Under the pieces are notes generated by a model, which did not search any database, was not told the DNA's origin, and was given only the letters and a program-made list of their open reading frames with translations. The translations under genes were made by a program, and so were the position numbers. Below are positions 58,709-64,000 of a stretch of 64,000 bases of DNA, in pieces (within the stretch, counting starts at the first letter, position 1; each line of letters starts with the position of its first letter). This DNA comes from Theocolax elegans (Eukaryota; Arthropoda; Insecta; Hymenoptera; Cerocephalidae). The stretch covers positions 58,347,623-58,411,622 of the forward strand of contig CM047429.1 of NCBI GenBank assembly GCA_026168455.1, read 5' to 3'.

Positions 58709-61537
58709 TTTTATCAACCCGTATTAAACATTTTTACACTGACAGCTGCAAAACAGTTTATAAAATAATGCATAAATAATGATTTATTGTGAATATAAAA
58801 AAATTAATAGAACTAAGCGTAAGAACGACGAATTATTAATTTATAAAGGTTACTGGAAATAATATTCAACATATTTAAAATTAAAGAATGTGTATATATT
58901 TAGATAGAAAAATTATGGAGTAAATAATAAAGCAAAGCTTACCCGATATTGTTTACAGTTCAGTGACGACGTAACCAAATTTTAATAGACAACTCTCAAA
59001 CGCATATTTACTTCGTGATTTCATGACTACATTCTTTATTTAGAAACAAGATTTTTTTAACCTTGTATACAACTATGAAAAGATATATATATGTCCTTAT
59101 CTATTATATTCATAAGTTCTACGCAATTCACATATTTATATATACGTCTAAGCCAGCTAACCTAAATCTAATCATCAAACTTCACCATTGTTGGTAACAC
59201 TGGTGTTTACTAATCTGCTGACGTCTGCTGACACTGCTCTAATGCTAGCTACTATGCTAGCTCTCTTTTAGACTTTATTAAATTCTATTATTTTTTCTAT
59301 CACTCTTTACAATATCTACGTACGATAAAGCAGAACAAATATTTTCAACATTTCAATATGGAGGAAAGCATAATTAAATTTTTAATTAGAATTGTTGCGG
59401 ACGATGTTTCAAATTATTATTGAAGATGTTATACTACTACTATTAAATATAACTACTATTAAACCAAATTTTAGGTACAGACTGAAAATGATATCCAGAA
59501 TTTTTAGGTGCTGAAAATAATTTGTTTAAAAATTATTGTTAAACAAAATTATTTGTTTAAAATTATAAAACCTTAAAAAGTGAGTATTTTTCAAGTTTTT
59601 TTTAACATCAGCTGTATTTGCCGCTATTTATGTAAAAATCTATCAACTTTTACTATAGAACATTACATGTAACATTCGTTGCTAATTAGGTCTAGAATTC
59701 ATCCTTCCCGTTTAGAATTCCAAATCTCAAGCTCAGTGTCTTCGTCAAAAATTACAGGGGCCTCACGTATTTACATTCACTTCATAAATTTTAGATTTAC
59801 CGTAAATGTACGTTTTACATACAAACAAACAAAGTTTGGAAACGGGGAAACCCAACTTTTATTAATTTATTGAAATTAAATATATACTGCAGGGTGGTCC
59901 ATTTTAATCTATGAACCCAAAAATCTCAAAAGTTATAGTTGTAAAAAACTTGCTTTTGACATAAGTTGATCTAGACATTGGGGACCACACCTTATAGTTT
60001 TAACCTTCATATTGATTTCAAAGCTCACTTGAAAATTAAAGTAACCTTTTTTTAATGGACACCCCTATTTATGACAGCGGATTTGAAAGGAGCGAGAAAT
60101 CATGACTTATTTAAGTTACAACTAAGGTTTCAAAGAAATTAGGAACATAATGCTAAAAACTTGAATAAATATTTGTAAATTTGTAAATCTACCTCTCTTA
60201 TTGTTTTAGAAGCATATTTTTCACAACGTTTTATTAACCGCGTATAACCTTCGTCAAATAGATTATGAGATTGAATTTTATATGAAATCAAATTTGAAAT
60301 TTGGAACTTCTCGATCCTTGTAAGTGAATTATCTCAGAATTAATATTTTTTATTACTGTTGTTGTTATAACATTATTGTGAAATCGAGTATGAAACAGAA
60401 GATTTTTCTTTAAAAGATGAATATTTTTTTTCGAATACTTTTAAAAAAACTTTCTGCATTCATATTAATAATATATCTGAGAAATTTTTTGGCAACTAAT
60501 ACTTTTTTAATCACGATTATGGATAAAATATTCGAAAAATTTTACGATTGAATAGTTATCGAATTCTCTCTCTCTCTGAATGCTATTTTAGATCGAGTTC
60601 AATATTTTCAGAATGTGCCATTTCGAAATTGGTTAGCACGGAAAGATACTTTTGCATGCCACATGCCCAAAAATTTGACATATTACATCACAAAATGTAA
60701 TTGGAATCATATAATACCAAAAAATTATTTTCAATATACTGTTCCCTAATATCACTGTCCGCCTCGAAGACGTTTTTAAAACGTTTTTAAGCGTTTTAAA
60801 CATTTTAAAAACGTCTGATAACGTATTTAAGACGTTTTGTGCTGGCAGGGTTGCTTCTGGTACTCTAGTAGTTTGAAATAATTTATGCAAAAATTGTAAT
60901 TACTACTATCTCACAGTATTAGGAAATCCTTTTATACAACGATTGGAAACGCTGTTTTTCATAATGGTCATGATAAACGCCCATTAAACTGTTGGGGATG
61001 TGAACCAAACTTGGATTGCCACATATAAAAAAAACTAATAATCTCTTGTCTCGATCATTGAGCATTGGCATGTGTGATTTCAATTTTGGGCGCGTGTGAG
61101 ACTCCCAAGATTAGAATATTTACAAGCCGTACAAGTAACCTCACATGCAAAAGTTGGGAATTCTCAATTACTCTCTTAATATTGCTCGCGAGGAATACCA
61201 AAATTCTTATTTTGTATGTCCAACTTTGAAACGTATTTGACATTTACATTAAAATTGGTATTGTGGGATTTACAAATTTTTCTCGTGAGGATCGAAAGGT
61301 TTCAAAACTTTGGAACTCTCGAATACCATATTAATATTGCTCGTAAGAATACCAAAATTCGTACGCTGTATACCTAGTTTATCTAGCTTGGTACTACTTA
61401 CTAAATGGATTTGAACATGCTTTTGTCCGAAGAAATAATTTATTAATTGTTATTAATAGTTCTATATAAATGTTAAAGTTTTGAAGTTATAAACATGTTT
61501 TCTTTGAATGAATGGTTATTTATGCACTGTAAAATTG
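58709..61537. other. DEPDC5 upstream region and intergenic sequence
   Basis: 58,709–59,300 should hold the DEPDC5 promoter; no TATA or CpG island stands out. Further right is AT-rich sequence with likely transposon debris: a segment starting GGGTGGTCCATTTTAA (59,892), which looks like a terminal sequence of a dispersed repeat, and the perfect inverted repeat at 60,768–60,816. No gene was recognised. Confidence 0.5.
60768..60816. repeat. 14-bp perfect inverted repeat in an ACGTTTTAAA-rich patch
   Basis: AGACGTTTTTAAAA (60,768–60,781) and its exact complement TTTTAAAAACGTCT (60,803–60,816) flank a 21-bp spacer of similar composition. More ACGT-TTAAA words lie on both sides (to about 60,840). 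Confidence 0.8.
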
Positions 61538-61608
61538 GCATTTATTCCCGGGATGAAAGTTGTCCGAGCTTTAGCGAGGGCAGTAATTCATCCAAGGGAA
61601 TAATCGCC
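61538..61608. repeat. Fold-back of 21–22-bp arms around a 28-bp loop
   Basis: GGCATTTATTCCCGGGATGAA (61,538–61,558) is nearly complementary to TTCATCCAAGGGAATAATCGCC (61,587–61,608), with four or so mismatches. The loop is GC-rich (TCCGAGCTTTAGCGAGGGC) and stands out from the surrounding AT-rich DNA. It may be a short MITE-like or structured-RNA repeat. Confidence 0.6.
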
Positions 61609-61780
61609 TTTTACTTCCGAAATGCATATAAAATTTTTCACCCTGATCATTTGAAAAGTCATTAAATTTTTTCAATATTGTAAAATTTTTTGAATTGTCT
61701 TAATTAAATACAATAAATTTAAATTTGTATTTATATAAAAAGGCTATAAAGTAAGTGTTAGTAACAAAAAAATTTATGAT

Positions 61781-61871
61781 GAATAAAATGCGTCTTCAAG
61801 GAATAAAATGAGTCTACGGAGAATAAAGAGAGTCTACGGGGAATAAAGTGATCGAAGGAATAAAATTTTGG
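61781..61871. repeat. 20-bp tandem repeat, about 4.5 copies
   Basis: Units start GAATAAA at 61,781, 61,801, 61,821, 61,841 (17 bp) and 61,858. The consensus is GAATAAA-TG-GTCTACGG. It lies just upstream of the SINE. Confidence 0.85.
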
Positions 61872-61893
61872 TTCCATAGTCATAGGGGTTAAT

Positions 61894-62387
61894 AAAGTAT
61901 TATTTGTCAACCGACACGGTGGCGGAGTGGCGGAAACGCACCTCGGCCGGTCATGAAAGTTAAGCAGCACCGAGCGCGGTTGGCACTTGGATGGGTGACC
62001 ATTCTCGGGCTTAGCTTAAATGATCGGTTAGGTGTTTTTTCACATTCCACAACGTGAGCGGGAGGTGTGAGGCATTCGGTTTTGGTGTTAAAGTCTACGC
62101 AATGTGACCTTACCACCCAAACAGAATTGTTCTCGAATACACCGCCCTTCTCGGAGGAGGTTTTCCTAAATGGCATTTATCCCAACGGGTTTGGCCACAG
62201 GTTTTCCCTCTCTCCACGGGCATAACCCCGGGCAAATGCGAGAAGATGGGGTAAAGAGGGGGTAAAAATTGGAAATGGAATGAAATGGAATAATAAAGGT
62301 GTAGGGGATACGTAAAAACCTGTAAAAAGGTGTACGTGGAAACTACCAAAATTTTTAAAAAAAAAAAAAAAAAAAGTATTATTTGTC
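61894..62387 (+). mobile_element. 5S rRNA-derived SINE with tRNA-like head
   Basis: The body runs from 61,909 to 62,372 on the plus strand. It contains the internal promoter of 5S rRNA: AGTTAAGCAGC (box A, about 61,959) and ACTTGGATGGGTGACC (intermediate element and box C, about 61,986–62,001). Upstream lies TGGCGGAGTGG (61,920–61,930), an exact match to a tRNA A-box consensus, so the head may be chimeric. The 3' end is an A run of about 19 (62,357–62,375). Target-site duplications of about 15 bp (AAAGTATTATTTGTC) lie at 61,894–61,908 and 62,373–62,387. These fit a SINE3-type element mobilised by a LINE. Its high integrity suggests a fairly recent insertion. Confidence 0.85.
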
Positions 62388-62663
62388 TGGATTAAAAAAA
62401 TTAATTTTTTTTCTGATAAAGAATATTTTGGTGAATGAAGAAAAATTTTATTGACTTGGACATAAAATTGGTTTAAATATACTGTTTTCGATAAAAAAAA
62501 CTTTGTTCCCACTGTATATATTTTATAATTCATTTAATATTAATCGACGTATTAATATAGATAATAGATATTGAATATATTAATCAAATTGTCTGGTTAT
62601 TAATAATGACGTTGTAATTGATTGTAATTGCAGGACGACAAAATCAAAAATTGAGGTTGAGAT

Positions 62664-63456
62664 TATGTATATCAATGTATTAAATAATATAACAACGCAT
62701 CGTAACCCGAAAAATTCACAAGTTCTCATTGATTTGTTGTTCTGCTATTTGGACTCGATCACCGAGATAACGCAGGTTAGGCAGGGGTTATTGTATAAAG
62801 ATCATTGGTTTTTTTTTGCTCGATAAATAAACTATATAATAATCGTTTGTATAAATTGAGGTTGATAGCCCGTATAAACCTGGACAGATTGCGCACGCTA
62901 TCGATGGCTAGAGCCTTAGTGAACGTCCGAGACGTAAGCGGTACGACTCCGTTGGCCATGAACAAGAATTTCATGGATTCTACGGCTCAATCAATCCTAT
63001 AGTCAAACACATTCAAAAATTCGCGTTGTGCGGATTGGCCCTACACCCGAGCTACTCGGAATATGAATGTTTATACAGAAGTTCGCGCAACAGTTCCTAC
63101 AAAGACTTACACACTTTGAAGAGAATTCGTCTGGGAACAGGATTCACTTTGTACGATTTGACGAGAAAGAGAATCATCGCGGATTAAACTCTGTCGTGTC
63201 GTCAAGCTCTCGAACGCCTACTATCTGCCGAAGATTTGTATAATACATTTTCTAAATTTAGCGCAGTACTCAAAACCAATATAGAAATGCTCGAATGAGG
63301 TTCGACCATCTGTTCATATTGGCAATGGAGGCAGCTCAACTGCTTACCGATCTTGGACTCCTTGACCCTTGTGCAGATTGCATACTCTGGCATTTGTCAA
63401 CCGACGATTTGATCAATCTGATCGTTGCTGTTATGAATGAACGTCCGGGCTGTTAA
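62664..63456 (+). pseudogene. Ankyrin-repeat protein with PRANC-like C-terminus, broken
   Basis: Coding-like sequence survives in pieces. 62,674–62,778 reads MYINVLNN...DSITEITQ and ends at a possible donor (CAG|GTTAG). 62,855–63,001 contains an ankyrin core, VNVRDVSGTTPLA. A frame change near 63,000 leads to IVKHIQKFALCGLALH and LKRIRLGTGFTLYDL (to 63,186), an in-frame stop, then QALERLLSAEDLY. A second shift near 63,297 leads to LLDPCADCILWHLSTDDLINLI, ending in TAA at 63,454–63,456. The order (ankyrin, HI-K block, MK-like/LYDL block, F-box-like ILxxLSxxDLxxLI end) resembles ankyrin–PRANC proteins known from parasitoid wasps, Wolbachia and poxviruses. At least two shifts and one stop make it non-coding as read. 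The family call is from memory of the pattern, so moderate. Confidence 0.5.
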
Positions 63457-63849
63457 CTTGATTTAATCTGCGACTTCAAAACTTAATGAGTTATTCACTT
63501 TTTAGATTTTCAAAGCCCTAGTAAAAAATGTCACGTGATATCTCGTGTCCCTTTTCAAATTGCTTAAACTTCTCAAATGCTAAGAATTTAATTTGTCAAT
63601 ATAGTAAGTCAATTTTTAAGATCTCAAGTGAGACTTTTTACGAAGAAGAAGAACCTTTGCGTTATTTTTATGAATTTACACTATGAAACGCAATACTTCA
63701 ATTGCAAAAAGAAAATTGTATAAAGAAAAACCTTTGTAATGACCAAATAATCAAGTTCTGGTGTGATTGCAAGTCTTATTCAAGCAAGTCAATGATTGTT
63801 CTAGTCATAAACTTAAATGTACATACTTAACGCAACTTTACTAAATTAT
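63457..63849. other. Intergenic, nothing recognised
   Basis: AT-rich sequence between the ankyrin-like pseudogene and the terminal SINE. No feature seen. Confidence 0.5.
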
Positions 63850-64000
63850 TTTTTTTTATTATTATTTTAACGTTGCTCTTTTTATGCTCCCAAATCGGTG
63901 CTAATCAGCGACGAAGGTCATACGATGTCTTTGTGAAGAAAGCACATGTTGAAAATTTAATAGTGGTGCTTGTATCAATCGGCCGGACCGGGAATCGATC
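63850..64000 (-). mobile_element. tRNA-derived SINE, 3' part, cut by window end
   Basis: The stretch from the T run (63,848 onward) through AACGTTGCTCTTTTTATGC to TAGTGGTGCTTGTATCAATC aligns with 8,150–8,270 of the SINE in the left block (AACGTCGCTCTATTTATGC ... AGTGGTGCTTGTGTCCATC). It is clearly more diverged. The promoter end lies outside the window. Confidence 0.7.

Overview
This is an AT-rich animal window. It carries intron-rich, single-copy conserved genes with insect-like protein sequence, next to a large block of retroelement repeats. The gene set (an insect-type Swiprosin, MgcRacGAP and DEPDC5), the tRNA- and 5S-derived SINEs and a decayed ankyrin–PRANC-like gene fit a hymenopteran best. 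The host assignment is inference; nothing in the window names a species.

Layout. (1) 1–15,884 is a scrambled block of one Ty3/Gypsy-like element family: Gag-like copies, a reverse transcriptase/RNase H module without protease or integrase, and LTR-like units of about 0.5 kb, arranged in tandem and as large fold-backs. (2) 15,885–38,175 holds two coding exons of Swip-1 (minus strand), separated by a 21-kb intron rich in simple repeats; the next downstream exon was not found. (3) 40,237–43,600 is a complete nine-exon MgcRacGAP/tumbleweed gene (plus strand). (4) 44,193–58,708 is a complete twenty-exon DEPDC5/Iml1 gene (minus strand), convergent with tumbleweed. (5) 58,709–64,000 has no intact gene: it carries a 5S/tRNA-like SINE with target-site duplications, a 20-bp tandem array, fold-backs, a broken ankyrin–PRANC-like gene, and a second, diverged copy of the tRNA-derived SINE cut by the window end.

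Main discovery candidate. Every LTR-like unit of the retroelement encodes, on the strand opposite to Gag and RT, an 80-nt sequence with the complete architecture of a type III hammerhead self-cleaving ribozyme: CUGAUGAG core, CGAAAC, a GUGUC cleavage triplet, a 6-bp stem I, a stem II, a stem III, and two loops that are mutually complementary. Eleven copies occur. Five keep the whole core, three carry a G-to-A change at the invariant G12, and three are damaged by indels or truncation. Two units lie in tandem 508 bp apart, so a transcript across them could be cut to a unit-length RNA, as in retrozymes. A hammerhead in the LTR of an animal Ty3/Gypsy-like element, antisense to its genes, is unusual.

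Caution. The repeat block has many single-base indels, and a 1.4-kb-armed palindrome whose two arms share the same indels. Part of the arrangement may therefore be an assembly or uncorrected long-read artefact. The ribozyme is independent of this, because it recurs in many copies with different flanks.
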